From: Goekera deserti
GTDB lineage: Bacteria > Actinomycetota > Actinomycetes > Mycobacteriales > Geodermatophilaceae
NCBI RefSeq assembly: GCF_010685995.1
Contig: NZ_JAAGWK010000002.1
Span: 124,001 to 188,000, forward strand
DNA: 64,000 nt
Reading direction: 5' to 3'
The position numbers were made by a program, and so were the translations under genes. A model generated the notes under the pieces. It was not told the origin of the DNA. It ran no database searches and saw only the letters and a program-made list of their open reading frames with translations. Shown piece after piece: positions 40,298-53,478 of this stretch; the first letter of the stretch is position 1, and every line of letters starts with the position of its first letter.

Positions 40298-41857
40298 GTG
40301 GCCACCGACGTCACCGCCCGACCGGTCAGCGCCCCGACCGCCACCCCGACCCGGCAGGCGCGTGGGCCGGTGCTGCTGATGGCCCTGGTCGGCGGCCTCG
40401 TCGGTGCCGCGGGCATCGCCGTCGCGCACCGCGCGCTGATCGACGACGCGTACATCACCCTCGCGTACGCCCGGCAGCTCGCCGAGCACCTGCACTGGGG
40501 GCTCATCCCCACCGAGGAGTCCAACGCCGCGACGTCGCCGCTGAACGTGGCGCTGCTCGCTGCCGCCACCCGGCTGGTCGCGCTGGTGACCGGCGAGATC
40601 CGGCCGGTCGTCGGCCTGGGTGTGCTCACCGTGGTGCTCAGCGCCCTGCTGACCGGCTGGGCGGCGTCGCTGTCGCGCCGGCTGGGTGCGTCGGCCGGGT
40701 GGGCGCTGGTCGTGCTGGCCGTCGTGCTCGCCAACCCGTTCGTGAACTCCTCGCTCGGCATGGAGGTGCTGCTCACCGCGACGCTGCTGGTGGGGCTCAC
40801 CCGCGCCGCGGTGCACGGGCGGGTGGCCGGCTTCGGTGTGCTGGCCGGCCTGCTGGTGCTCACGAGGGTCGACCTGGGCGTGATCGTCGCCGTCGTGTTC
40901 CTGCTGTCCCCGCAGGTGCGCCGCTGGGGCGCGGTCGCGGTGGCGGCGGTGGTGGCGCTGCCGTGGTTCGTGTTCAGCTGGTGGCACTTCGGCTCGGCGA
41001 TCCCCGACTCGTTCGTGATCAAGACGCTGCAGGGCTCCTTCGGCGAGGCCACGTTCGCCAACGGGCTGTGGGAGCAGTGGGCGCCGCAGAGCTCGTTCGC
41101 GGTGTGGCTGGCGGTGGCCCCGGCGCTGCTCGGCGTGCTGCTCGTGCTGGGGATGCTGGTGGCCGGTGCGTGCCGGCGGCTGCCTCGGGAGCGCTGGCCG
41201 CTGGTCGGGCTGGGGCTGGGCGGCGTGGCGTACTTCGCGGCGTACTCGGCGCTCGGCGTCCCGCCGTACCAGTGGTACTACGTGCCCTCGACGGTGAGCC
41301 TCGGTGTCGCCGGGGTGCTCGCCCTGGCCGCGCCGACCGCGCGCTGGCGCCCGGCCGGTGCGCGGCCCGCACCGATCACCCGACTGATCCCCGCGCTGCT
41401 GACCGTGGCGATGGTCGCCCTCGGTGTGAGCGTGCTGCCCGGGTCGTGGGTCGACTGGGAGCGGCCGACCTTCTTCGGCAACTGGGCGCTGCCGCAGCAG
41501 TACGTGGCGATCGGCGCGGACGTCGGCCGGATCGTCGGCGACGCCACCGTCGAGGCGCCGCCGGAGATCGGCACGCTGGCCTACGCCTGCGAGTGCTCGA
41601 TGGTCGACGAGTTCTCCGACCGCGGCCGCACCCTGGAGCTGGTGCAGGCGCGCATCGACGAGGCGGGCACCGTCGGCCAGGCGCTGCTGCTGGCCAACTT
41701 CACCCGGCTCGACCGTGACCAGGCGCCGCGCCCGGCCGAGTACCGGCTGGTCTACAGCTACGACGCGGCGCCGCCCGGGGTGCCGAGCTGGCCGGTCTCC
41801 TCCCCCGCCACCGGCGACGCGGTGCTCTACCTGGAGCCGCTGCCCACCGCCCGATGA
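40298..41857 (+). CDS. GT-C fold membrane glycosyltransferase-like protein
   Basis: 519 residues from GTG 40298, with AGAGG eight bases upstream. About ten membrane helices. The first loop carries the acidic IDDAYITLAYARQLAEHLHW followed by NAATSPLNVALL, the arrangement seen in polyprenyl-sugar-dependent GT-C enzymes such as arabinofuranosyl- and mannosyltransferases of actinobacteria. The C-terminal 120 residues are exported and soluble (TLAYACECSMVDEFSDRGRT). It probably adds a sugar from a lipid carrier to a wall polymer or protein. Donor and acceptor cannot be told from sequence. Confidence 0.75.
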   Translation: MATDVTARPVSAPTATPTRQARGPVLLMALVGGLVGAAGIAVAHRALIDDAYITLAYARQLAEHLHWGLIPTEESNAATSPLNVALLAAATRLVALVTGEIRPVVGLGVLTVVLSALLTGWAASLSRRLGASAGWALVVLAVVLANPFVNSSLGMEVLLTATLLVGLTRAAVHGRVAGFGVLAGLLVLTRVDLGVIVAVVFLLSPQVRRWGAVAVAAVVALPWFVFSWWHFGSAIPDSFVIKTLQGSFGEATFANGLWEQWAPQSSFAVWLAVAPALLGVLLVLGMLVAGACRRLPRERWPLVGLGLGGVAYFAAYSALGVPPYQWYYVPSTVSLGVAGVLALAAPTARWRPAGARPAPITRLIPALLTVAMVALGVSVLPGSWVDWERPTFFGNWALPQQYVAIGADVGRIVGDATVEAPPEIGTLAYACECSMVDEFSDRGRTLELVQARIDEAGTVGQALLLANFTRLDRDQAPRPAEYRLVYSYDAAPPGVPSWPVSSPATGDAVLYLEPLPTAR

Positions 41858-41970
41858 GCCCCGCGGCACCGGTACGGCCAGGCAGCACGACCAGAGGCGC
41901 CTGGTCGTCTTCGCACCCGGGCGAGCCGGGACCCGATGCCGCAACGCCATCCGAGCCGGAGCGGAGCTGT

Positions 41971-41993
41971 CGCATGCGTCAGCGACGCATGCG
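41971..41993. terminator. Hairpin at the end of the broken repeat-protein gene
   Basis: CGCATGCGTC at 41971-41980 and GACGCATGCG at 41984-41993 form a perfect 10-pair stem with a three-base loop. It overlaps the last codons of the pseudogene frame and may also serve the convergent glycosyltransferase gene. Confidence 0.6.
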
Positions 41994-43036
41994 CGGGCTG
42001 TCCCCGGTGGTGGACTCGGCGGCACGGGCCGGGTCGTCGGTGGTCTGCCCGCCGGCGTCGACCAGACTGGGCAGCTCCGCGACGAAGACCTCGTTCTCGG
42101 CGCCGCCGAGGAGGAGTTGCGCGTCGGCGACGCCGGTGCCGGTCACCCGTTCCGCCGTACGGCGAGGCCGTCGCCGTAGACCGTCGTCTCACCCAGCTCG
42201 GAGGTGTCGTAGGTGACCGCCAGCTGCGCGACGAACGCCGTGTCGGTCGGCTCGCCGTACGCGAAGTCGTAGTTCGTGGTCATCCGCTCGCCGCGATCCG
42301 CGGTCGCACGGGTTCTCGACCTCGTCGGAGAAGTAGTGGTGGTTGCCCCGCCGGACGGCGAACTGGTCGGCGTGGTCGCCTGAGGGACCGGCGTATCGCA
42401 GCACGTCGGTCTCGCGCTGGGGGGTGCGACTGTCGTCCCCGTAGGTGAGCCGGTTCCCCCAGTCCCCGACCAGGATCGTGTCGCGCGCGTCGCCGAAGGT
42501 GACCTCCAGATCGGCGACGCCCGTCTCGGTGTCGTTCCTGATGAAGAAGCGGTTGCCGCGCCGCACGGCGAGCGTGTCGGTGGTCAGGGCGTACTCGTCG
42601 GACTCGGCACTCGTGTCGCCGTCCCCGTTGCCGACCAGGACGGTGTCTCCGGCGTCGCCGTAGGAGAAGTCGTGGTCCGCGACGCCGGTGTCGATGTCGT
42701 TCTCGACGAAGTAGCGGTTGCCGCGGCGCACGGTCAGGGCGTCGGTCCCGTCGCCGTCCCAGTCGCCGACGAGCACGGTGTCGCCGGCGTCCCCGAAGGA
42801 GAACGACCGTCCGCCCTGCCCACGGACGATGAAGGTGTTGCCCCGGCGCACCATCGCGTCGTCGAACCCGTCGCCGCCGAAGACGCCCCCGTCGTCGACG
42901 AAGCACCGAAATACACCTGGTCGCCCGCGCCCCCGACGGGGTTGCCCTGCGCGGCCACGGGCGACGCCCCACCCATGAGCACGGCGAACGCGACTCCACC
43001 AGCGCAGGTGGCGGTCAGTCGGACGCGTGTGCTCAT
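41979..43036 (-). pseudogene. Broken secreted repeat protein (VCBS/FG-GAP-like repeats)
   Basis: ATG 43036 with AGGAG starts a normal signal peptide (MSTRVRLTATCAGGVAFAVL, cleaved after PVAAQ). Near 42905 the frame shifts. The main body then reads several copies of a repeat, with FSYGDAGDTVLVGN, LAVRRGNRFFIRNDTETGVA and FGDARDTILVGDW. A second shift lies near 42290-42310; the text resumes with TTNYDFAYGEPTDTAFVAQL and reaches VYGDGLAVRR. A third shift near 42145 leads to TGVADAQLLLGGAENEVFVA. The repeat closely resembles the intact protein at 63021. Three separate shifts suggest decay, though assembly errors in GC-rich DNA are an alternative. Confidence 0.75.
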
Positions 43037-43402
43037 GGGGCTCCTGTCGTCTCGGCCGTCCCACGGTGGGAGGCCCGAGGCCGTGAACACCATGCCGCGC
43101 CGCCGACACGTCGCAGCGAGTGAGCAGGTGGGAGGCCATCTGCGGACCTCGAGCCGGGCTCGATCGGCGTGTCGGTCACCGGCAACGGCACATCGTGACG
43201 AGCGGCGGCGACACCGCCCGTCGAGCCCCGTCCAGGAAGCGCCGGTTCCCATCGGCAGCCATCGGCGGACGTCGGACGAACATCTCGAACCGAGATGACG
43301 CACCAGTCCCAATCACCCCAGGAACCTCACGCTCCGCATACCGCATGGATACAGCGCGTACGGTCGCCGCGTCAGCACTTCCCTGCTACGAGAGTCGGTC
43401 AG
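43037..43402. other. 366-base intergenic region
   Basis: Lies between the pseudogene start and the bactofilin gene. It contains a CATCTCG/CGAGATG inverted repeat (43281-43297). TACGGT near 43364 may be the bactofilin -10. No gene is supported here. Confidence 0.4.
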
Positions 43403-43819
43403 ATGTTCGACAAGATCACCGGAGACGTCATGGGCCCCTTGGAGATCAAGGGCGGCCTGGAGATCAACGGCACACTGCACGGCGGCGCCGTCGTCACCGG
43501 CCAACTCGACATGATCGGCATCGTCGACGGCCCGCTCGAGGTGCGTCTGGACGGGCACGCCGACGTCGAGGCCATCGTGAAGGGCGACGTGCACATCCGC
43601 AGTGGCAGGCTCCGGATGCGCGGGATCATCGAGGGCCGCCTGGGCGCGAAGCCCGGCTCGGCCGATGTCCAGCTGGCCGTGGGGACCGTCATCAACGGAC
43701 GTCGTCTGGAGGCGGACGGCACCTTCACCCCGATGCAGCCCGGCACGGAGTTCTCGTTCCCCGACGACGTCGCCATGATGGCCTTGCAGCCCGACGCCAG
43801 CTGGGCGCGCGTCGCCTGA
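43403..43819 (+). CDS. Bactofilin (polymer-forming cytoskeletal protein)
   Basis: 138 residues. The centre (about 10-105) is the right-handed beta-helix core with Gly/Val/Ile periodicity: GPLEIKGGLEINGTLHGGAV, VDGPLEVRLDGHADVEAIV and GRLRMRGIIEGRLGAK. This is the bactofilin DUF583 fold, which self-assembles into filaments that scaffold wall enzymes or polar structures. The short tails match the family. Here it sits alone, in front of a signalling cluster rather than beside a peptidase or M23 gene. Confidence 0.85.
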   Translation: MFDKITGDVMGPLEIKGGLEINGTLHGGAVVTGQLDMIGIVDGPLEVRLDGHADVEAIVKGDVHIRSGRLRMRGIIEGRLGAKPGSADVQLAVGTVINGRRLEADGTFTPMQPGTEFSFPDDVAMMALQPDASWARVA

Positions 43820-43940
43820 CACGACGCGCCGATCGTTCCCGCGCGCCTCACAGGTCTCAGGGCGGCGGCAGCATAATCTCTTGACGTCGCAGTACGGAGC
43901 GTGACGGGGTCCCCCCCGGCGCAACGGATGCGGGAGCCGT

Positions 43941-44017
43941 CGGGTCAGCACGCCTGACCCGCGGCCGAGCACCCGGGCCCCGGCTGTGGCGCCCCCTCCG
44001 ATCGCTGGGGCCCGGGT
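43941..44017. terminator. Two hairpins between bactofilin and phosphatase genes
   Basis: CGGGTCA/TGACCCG (43941-43961, seven-base loop) and ACCCGGGCCCC/GGGGCCCGGGT (43971-43981 with 44007-44017). One or both may end bactofilin transcription; the second has a long 25-base loop. Confidence 0.45.
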
Positions 44018-44068
44018 ACTCGTTGTCCCGTCGCGACCCTCGTGCCTCGATCGCCGCGCGGCAGCGGC

Positions 44069-44074
44069 TACGCT
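44069..44074 (+). promoter_or_regulatory. Candidate -10 of the PAS-GAF-PP2C gene
   Basis: TACGCT lies 26 bases before the TTG start, leaving room for a short leader with GGAGG. No good -35 is seen. Confidence 0.35.
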
Positions 44075-44100
44075 GAGTCGTCGCACGCTGCGGAGGACTC

Positions 44101-45990
44101 TTGGGCACGAACGTGCAGCACGACCGCTCCACCCCGGGGGACGTCGACTTCGCCCGGGTCTTCACGTCCCTGCCGACCGCCTACCTGGTGATGTCCCCGG
44201 ACCTGGTGATCGTGGAGGCGAACCCCGCCTACCTCTCCCTGGTCGGACGCACCCGGCAGGACATCGTCGGCCGGTACGTCTTCGACGCGTTCCCACCGGC
44301 AGCGGAGTCGCTGGACGCCGACGGCGTGAACCCGGTGCTGGTGTCGTTCGAGCGCGCTCGCGACACCGGCGAGCCCGACCCGATGCCGCTGGTGCACTAC
44401 CAGCTGCGCGACACCGCGACCGGCCGCCTGGTCCCGCGCGCCTGGTCGCTGATCAGCGTGCCCGTGCTGGACGACGAGGGCCGCACCGTCCTGGTGCTGC
44501 AGCGGACGGAGGACGTGTCGGAGTACGTGGCCGAGCGCCGGCGCCGCACCGACACCCGGGGCGATGACGAGTGGGCGCGCACCGACGTGCTGGAGGCCGA
44601 CTCCTACGCCCGCAGCCGGGAGCTGCGCGCGCTGCTGGACTCCCAGCAGGAGGCCACCCGCCGGCTGGCCGCGATGGCGCAGGTCGTCCTGCAGCTGTCC
44701 GCCGCCGAGACGGTCAGCGACGTCACCGACGTGCTGGCCGGGGCGGGGCTGGCCGCCCTCGGCGCCGACGGCGGTGCGATCGCCCTGCGGGACGACGCCC
44801 AGGGCTCCGTCCAGCTGACCCTCACCCCGTCGCTGGGCGAGGGGGCCCAGCGGCAGTACGGCACGATCGGCCTGGACAGCCGGCTGCCCGGGGCCTGGAC
44901 GGCGCGCACCGGGGAGACCGTGGTCTTCGAGAGCCAGGCCCAGGCGGAGGCGTGGACCCCGGAGATGCGGACCGTCGCCGAGCAGTCGGGGCAGCGGGCG
45001 TGGATCACCGTCCCGCTGACCCACCAGGGCCGGCTGCTGGGCTCGCTGCTGGCCGGGTGGGCTGCGGAGCGGACCTTCACCCGGGACGAGGTGGAACTGG
45101 TCCAGGCGTTCGCCGCACAGTGCGCCCAGGCGCTGGACCGGGTGCAGGCGCTGACGCGGGAACGGCAGGACGCCCGGAGCAGCCGGCTGCTGGCGGAGAA
45201 CCTGCAGCGCAGCATGCTCACCGAGCCGTTCCAGCCCGACCACTGCCAGATCGCGGTGCGCTACCTGCCGGCGATGGTGTCCAGCCAGGTGGGCGGCGAC
45301 TGGTACGACGCGTTCCTGCAGGCCGACGGCCAGCTGAACGTGGTCATCGGCGACGTGGTCGGGCACGACATCAGCGCGGTCGCGGTGATGGGCCAGCTGC
45401 GCAGCCTGCTGCGCGGCATCAGCGTGTCCGGTGACCCGGCGCCGGCCCAGGTGCTCGACCTGCTGGACACCGCCATCACCCAGCTCGGCCTGAGCACCTA
45501 CGCCACCGTCGGGATGCTGCGGGTGGAGCAGACCGAGCAGGACCGGGACCGCGGCGTGACCCGGCTGCGGTGGGCCAGCGCCGGGCACCTGCCGCCGGTG
45601 GTCGTCGGCGCGGCGGGCCAGCTGATCGACGTCCCACCGCCGAGCGGGACGCTGATGCTCGGGGTGGACCACACGGCCGTCCGCGGCGAGAGCGTGCTGG
45701 AGGTGGAGCGGGACGCCACGGTGCTGCTGTACACCGACGGCCTGGTCGAGCGTCCGGGCAGCGACCTCGACGTCGGGGTGGCCGCGCTGCGCCGGCTGGT
45801 CCTGGAGCTCGCCGACCTGCCCCTGGACGCGCTGTGCGACCAGGTGCTCGACCGGCTCGTGGGCGACCGCCGGGACGACGACGTCGCCCTCGTCGCGGTC
45901 CGGATGCACCGGCAGGACCGGCCCCGTCCCGCCGAGGCCGGCCCCAACGTCGTGCCGGAGAACATCGACACGCCCGCGCGGGAACGCTGA
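44101..45990 (+). CDS. PAS-GAF-PP2C (SpoIIE-type) protein phosphatase
   Basis: 629 residues from a TTG start; GGAGG lies four bases upstream, and the next in-frame start (GTG 44113) lacks this spacing. The PAS domain is at about 18-130 (LPTAYLVMSPDLVIVEANPA), GAF at about 200-350 (LAAMAQVVLQLSAAETVSDV), then a PP2C SpoIIE domain with RYLPAMVSSQVGGDWYDAF, VIGDVVGHDISAVAVMGQLR, LRWASAGHLPPVVV and LLYTDGLVERPG. The metal-binding Asp residues are kept. Such phosphatases usually release anti-sigma-factor antagonists in partner-switching stress circuits. No anti-sigma or STAS gene is next to it. Confidence 0.9.
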   Translation: MGTNVQHDRSTPGDVDFARVFTSLPTAYLVMSPDLVIVEANPAYLSLVGRTRQDIVGRYVFDAFPPAAESLDADGVNPVLVSFERARDTGEPDPMPLVHYQLRDTATGRLVPRAWSLISVPVLDDEGRTVLVLQRTEDVSEYVAERRRRTDTRGDDEWARTDVLEADSYARSRELRALLDSQQEATRRLAAMAQVVLQLSAAETVSDVTDVLAGAGLAALGADGGAIALRDDAQGSVQLTLTPSLGEGAQRQYGTIGLDSRLPGAWTARTGETVVFESQAQAEAWTPEMRTVAEQSGQRAWITVPLTHQGRLLGSLLAGWAAERTFTRDEVELVQAFAAQCAQALDRVQALTRERQDARSSRLLAENLQRSMLTEPFQPDHCQIAVRYLPAMVSSQVGGDWYDAFLQADGQLNVVIGDVVGHDISAVAVMGQLRSLLRGISVSGDPAPAQVLDLLDTAITQLGLSTYATVGMLRVEQTEQDRDRGVTRLRWASAGHLPPVVVGAAGQLIDVPPPSGTLMLGVDHTAVRGESVLEVERDATVLLYTDGLVERPGSDLDVGVAALRRLVLELADLPLDALCDQVLDRLVGDRRDDDVALVAVRMHRQDRPRPAEAGPNVVPENIDTPARER

Positions 45991-46028
45991 GCCGGTGGGG
46001 CGCGCGTGCGCCTCGCGGGCCCAGCGCC

Positions 46029-46586
46029 TCAGTCGTCGGTCGGGTCGTCGGCACCCCGGCCGCCGGGCCCGCGCCCGGGCCGGGACTGGTCGCTGTCCAC
46101 CCGCTCGGTCACCCGGGCCTCCAGGTCGGTGAGCCGTTCGTCGGCCTGCTCCTGGGTCAGGCTGCCGTCCTCGACCGCCTGGGCGATCCGCTCCTGCTCG
46201 GCGGTGACCAGCGCGTCGACCAGGTTCTCGACCGGCACGCCCTGCTGGCCGGCGACGTCGGCGAGGCTGGTGCCGTCGGTCTGCAGGGCGGTGCGCAGCT
46301 CGTCCTCGGTCATGCCCAGCGCGGTCGCGGCCGCCTCCAGCTGGAACGGGCCCCCGCCGGGCCCGCCGCGCTCGCCGACACCGGCCTCGCTCAGCGTGCT
46401 GGCCACCTCGTCGGCCTGCTCCTGGGTCAGCGACCCGTCGTCGACCAGGCCGGACAGGGCCTCGGTGATCCGCTGCACCGCGGTCTGACCGGTGCCGTCC
46501 GGCGCGGCCAGCGCGGGGACGGCGAGGGCGACGCCGCCCAGGGTGAGTGCGCCGGCGGTGGCGGCGACGACGAGTTTCTTCCGCAT
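46029..46586 (-). CDS. Secreted acidic protein with duplicated SLTQEQAD motif
   Basis: 185 residues. Signal peptide MRKKLVVAATAGALTLGGVA, cleaved near ALAAP. The mature protein is helical and acidic. DDGSLTQEQADEVASTLSE and EDGSLTQEQADERLTDLEA are two copies of one unit, about 80 residues apart. Between them is a Gly-rich bend and an LGMTEDELRTALQTDGTSLA segment. The C-terminus is Gly/Arg/Asp rich. I recognise similar small secreted actinobacterial proteins but no assigned function. The gene converges with the phosphatase gene (38 bases between stops). Confidence 0.7.
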   Translation of the reverse strand: MRKKLVVAATAGALTLGGVALAVPALAAPDGTGQTAVQRITEALSGLVDDGSLTQEQADEVASTLSEAGVGERGGPGGGPFQLEAAATALGMTEDELRTALQTDGTSLADVAGQQGVPVENLVDALVTAEQERIAQAVEDGSLTQEQADERLTDLEARVTERVDSDQSRPGRGPGGRGADDPTDD

Positions 46587-46747
46587 GGGGACCCCTCACT
46601 GCAGCCGGACCGTCCGGCCGCAGGGACGACGATCGGACGCGCCCCTGTGCCGGCCATGTGCACGGTCCAGCGCGTTGCTGAGCGTCCTTCGTGCGGGTCG
46701 CGCCGGGCCTCACGATGCCCGGTGGACCCCGCGCAGGGCATGTCCGA

Positions 46748-50995
<4,248 letters not shown>

Positions 50996-51064
50996 ACCGG
51001 TACATCGGCACGCCGGTCGCCTTCTTGAGACGTCGATCGTGCTGCTCGTGCAGCCGGGGTCCAC

Positions 51065-51110
51065 CGCCGTGGCTCAGGCCATCGCGGACGCGCTGGCCTG
51101 AGCCACGGCG
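51065..51110 (-). terminator. Strong hairpin after the small membrane-protein gene
   Basis: Arms 51065-51081 and 51094-51110 pair over 17 bases around GTGGCTCAGGCCA, with a 12-base loop. It lies after the stop of the small gene and before the kinase start (both minus), so it is probably a terminator. Confidence 0.6.
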
Positions 51111-51143
51111 CCACCCACGCGACGTCGACCCGGGCCGCTCGGC

Positions 51144-51350
51144 TCAGCAGGCCGCCACGACGAGCGCGATCGCACCGGCGGCCAGGAGGAGCACCAGGCC
51201 GAGGCCGACCCATCCCCCGATGGCAGCGAGCCCCAGCCCGGCTGCACCGAACACGACCAGTCCCGCGCCGAGCAGCGGCGCCGAGGGCCACCGATCACGC
51301 CCGTCGGCGAGGGCTGGGGGGCTGGCTCCAGGAGCTGCGTCGTCGTCCAC
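51144..51350 (-). CDS. Small two-helix membrane protein
   Basis: 68 residues from GTG 51350. Two hydrophobic helices, LLGAGLVVFGAAGLGLAAIG and GLVLLLAAGAIALVVAAC, form a short hairpin. An acidic N-terminus precedes them. No known family. It is divergent to the chemoreceptor gene. The gene is supported by length, codon bias and the downstream terminator, but it is small. Confidence 0.5.
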   Translation of the reverse strand: MDDDAAPGASPPALADGRDRWPSAPLLGAGLVVFGAAGLGLAAIGGWVGLGLVLLLAAGAIALVVAAC

Positions 51351-51510
51351 GGGGCCAGTGTGACGACTGGTACCTGGACGGGTGCTGGCAGGGAACTGTG
51401 AGCGGTCCGGTCGTTTCGACCGGCTGCCGATGATCACGATGGCGTCCATCGGTGCAGCGGGGCGTCGTACGGGGGGTCATCTCGCTGCGCACCCATCCCG
51501 GAGGCCCACC

Positions 51511-53130
51511 ATGTCCACCGCTCCCCCGACCGACGAGGAGCCCCCGCGCCGCGGTGGCTGGTTCGGCGCCCGACCGCTGGCGGTCAAGATCGGCGCGGCC
51601 CTGGCGTTGCTGGCCGTCGTGGCCATCGGCATCACCGTGGTCGCCGTCTCGCAGGTGAACACCCTGGCCCAGGCGGGGCAGACGCTGAACAGCGGCAGCA
51701 TCGTGCCGCTGGACAAGCTCGGTGTCCTGCAGCGCACCTTCCAGGGCGACCGGGCCCGCTACATCCTCTACGCCCTCTCCGACGAGGCCACCCGGCAGAG
51801 CCTGCGCCCGGACCTGGCCGAGCGTCGGACGACGCTGGAGCAGCAGGAGCAGGACTACCTGGCCACGCTGGGCGACCCGGCCGACTTCGACCCGGTCGCG
51901 GAGAAGATCGACGCCTATTACACCCTGGTGGACACCCAGCTGGTGCCCGCCGCCGACACCGGTGACCGCGCCACCGCGCTCACCCTGGCCACCGGGCCGC
52001 TGGCCGAGGCCGGGCGCGGGCTGTCGGAGGCCTTCGGCGCCGAGCAGGCCCGCCAGGGCGCCGACGCGCAGCGCGACGCCGACGCCGCCCAGGAGGCCGC
52101 GGACTCCGCCGTCCTGCTGCTGTGGGAGGCGCTGGTGATCGGGGTCCTGCTCGCGGCGGGGTTGGCCACCGTGGTGGTCCGGCAGATCACCCGCACCGTG
52201 CGCACGGTGCAGACGTCCGTGGAGGCCCTCGCGGACGGCGACCTCACCGCCGCCCCCGAGGTGCGCAGCGGCGACGAGCTGGGCCGGATGGCCGACGGGC
52301 TCGGGGTCGCGATGAACAGCCTGCGCGCGGTGATGGCCGCGGTGGTGGCCTCCAGCGAGGCCGTGGCCGCCTCGGCCGAGGAGCTGTCGGCGTCCGCCGC
52401 CCAGATCAGCGCCTCCGCGGAGGAGACGGCCGCGCAGTCCGGTGTGGTGTCCTCAGCCGCCGGCGAGGTCTCCCGCAACGTGGGCACCGTCGCCGCGGGC
52501 GCGGAGCAGATGGGTGCCAGCATCCGGGAGATCAGCCAGAACGCCAACGACGCCGCCCGGGTGGCCGCCGGCGCCGTGGCCGAGGCCGCGACGACGAACC
52601 AGACGGTGCTGAAGCTCGGCGAGTCCTCCCGGGAGATCGGCAACGTCGTGAAGCTGATCACCAGCATCGCCGAGCAGACCAACCTGCTGGCGCTGAACGC
52701 CACCATCGAGGCCGCCCGTGCGGGCGAGGCCGGCAAGGGCTTCGCCGTGGTGGCCAACGAGGTGAAGGAGCTGGCGCAGGAGACGGCGCGGGCCACCGAG
52801 GAGATCTCCCGGCGGGTGACCACCATCCAGGGCGACACCACCGGTGCGGCGGAGGCGATCGGCCGGATCTCGGAGATCATCGGCTCGATCAACGACTACC
52901 AGCTGACCATCGCCAGCGCCGTGGAGGAGCAGACCGCCACCACCCAGGAGATGACCCGCTCGGTCGCCGAGGCGGCCGCGGGCACCGGGGAGATCGCCCA
53001 GAACATCACCGGCGTCAGCGCGGCCGCGGCCACGACCACCGAGTCGCTGTCCCAGACCCGGGTCGCGGTCGACGAGCTGTCCCGGATGGCCTCGGACCTG
53101 CGTGGCTCGGTCGCCCGGTTCACGTACTGA
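51511..53130 (+). CDS. Methyl-accepting chemotaxis protein
   Basis: 539 residues from ATG 51511, GGAGG six bases upstream. First membrane helix near 25-48, then a four-helix-bundle ligand domain (LGVLQRTFQGDRARYILYAL), a second helix near 210-230 and HAMP. The signalling hairpin tip is EQTNLLALNATIEAARAGEA followed by GFAVVANEVKELAQETARA, which contacts CheA/CheW. No C-terminal CheR-tethering pentapeptide; it ends VARFTY. No che genes lie nearby. Its 3' end is repeated at 53380 and 54899. An upstream GCCGATGA (51426-51433) recalls flagellar sigma -10 sites, but the spacing is poor. Confidence 0.95.
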   Translation: MSTAPPTDEEPPRRGGWFGARPLAVKIGAALALLAVVAIGITVVAVSQVNTLAQAGQTLNSGSIVPLDKLGVLQRTFQGDRARYILYALSDEATRQSLRPDLAERRTTLEQQEQDYLATLGDPADFDPVAEKIDAYYTLVDTQLVPAADTGDRATALTLATGPLAEAGRGLSEAFGAEQARQGADAQRDADAAQEAADSAVLLLWEALVIGVLLAAGLATVVVRQITRTVRTVQTSVEALADGDLTAAPEVRSGDELGRMADGLGVAMNSLRAVMAAVVASSEAVAASAEELSASAAQISASAEETAAQSGVVSSAAGEVSRNVGTVAAGAEQMGASIREISQNANDAARVAAGAVAEAATTNQTVLKLGESSREIGNVVKLITSIAEQTNLLALNATIEAARAGEAGKGFAVVANEVKELAQETARATEEISRRVTTIQGDTTGAAEAIGRISEIIGSINDYQLTIASAVEEQTATTQEMTRSVAEAAAGTGEIAQNITGVSAAAATTTESLSQTRVAVDELSRMASDLRGSVARFTY

Positions 53131-53135
53131 CAGCA

Positions 53136-53185
53136 CGGGCGGGCGCCGGGACCGACGATCGTCCGGGAACGTCGGCGCCCGCCCG
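53136..53185 (+). terminator. Hairpin after the chemoreceptor gene
   Basis: CGGGCGGGCGCCG (53136-53148) and CGGCGCCCGCCCG (53173-53185) are perfect 13-base arms six bases after the stop, with a 24-base loop. Likely a terminator. Confidence 0.55.
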
Positions 53186-53379
53186 CTCCGCGATGACCAG
53201 CTGATCAGCCGCTGGCCGAGGTGGGTCCACCGGCAGCTCGTCAGCCCGCCCTCGACCGGGCACGCAGCCACCCGGCGACAGCAGCTCGCGCCACACCGTG
53301 CTCGGGTGGGAGCACGGCTGCTCTCTGCACCGACGTGGTGGCGTCCATCGGACGAACACGGGCGCATGACGAACGCCCC

Positions 53380-53404
53380 GCTCGGTCGCCCGTTCCACGT
53401 ACTG
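53380..53404 (+). repeat. Second copy of the chemoreceptor 3' end (25 bases)
   Basis: Matches 53105-53129, the last codons of the chemoreceptor gene, at 23 of 25 positions. It directly precedes the ATPase cassette. Confidence 0.7.
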
Positions 53405-53426
53405 CCGGCGCCATGCGAACACCGCT

Positions 53427-53450
53427 GATACTCTCATAGATGAGAGTATC
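53427..53450. promoter_or_regulatory. Palindromic operator candidate upstream of the ATPase gene
   Basis: GATACTCTCAT and ATGAGAGTATC are perfect 11-base arms with a two-base spacer. It is AT-rich in a GC-rich setting and ends 28 bases before the likely start codon. It fits a repressor or autoregulatory site. The binding protein is unknown. Confidence 0.6.
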
Positions 53451-53478
53451 TTTGATGGCAGCATGGGGGTGGGCCTGG

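Larger units (their letters stand above)
53131..53478. other. 348-base region between chemoreceptor and ATPase genes
   Basis: Contains the terminator, then about 190 bases with no gene. A short copy of the chemoreceptor 3' end follows (53380-53404), then the ATPase operator (53427-53450). Confidence 0.5.

Noticed and set aside
51413-51433. Flagellar sigma (FliA-like) promoter before the chemoreceptor gene
   Set aside because: GTTT and GCCGATGA are present, but the gap is nine bases rather than about eleven and the TAAA part is missing.
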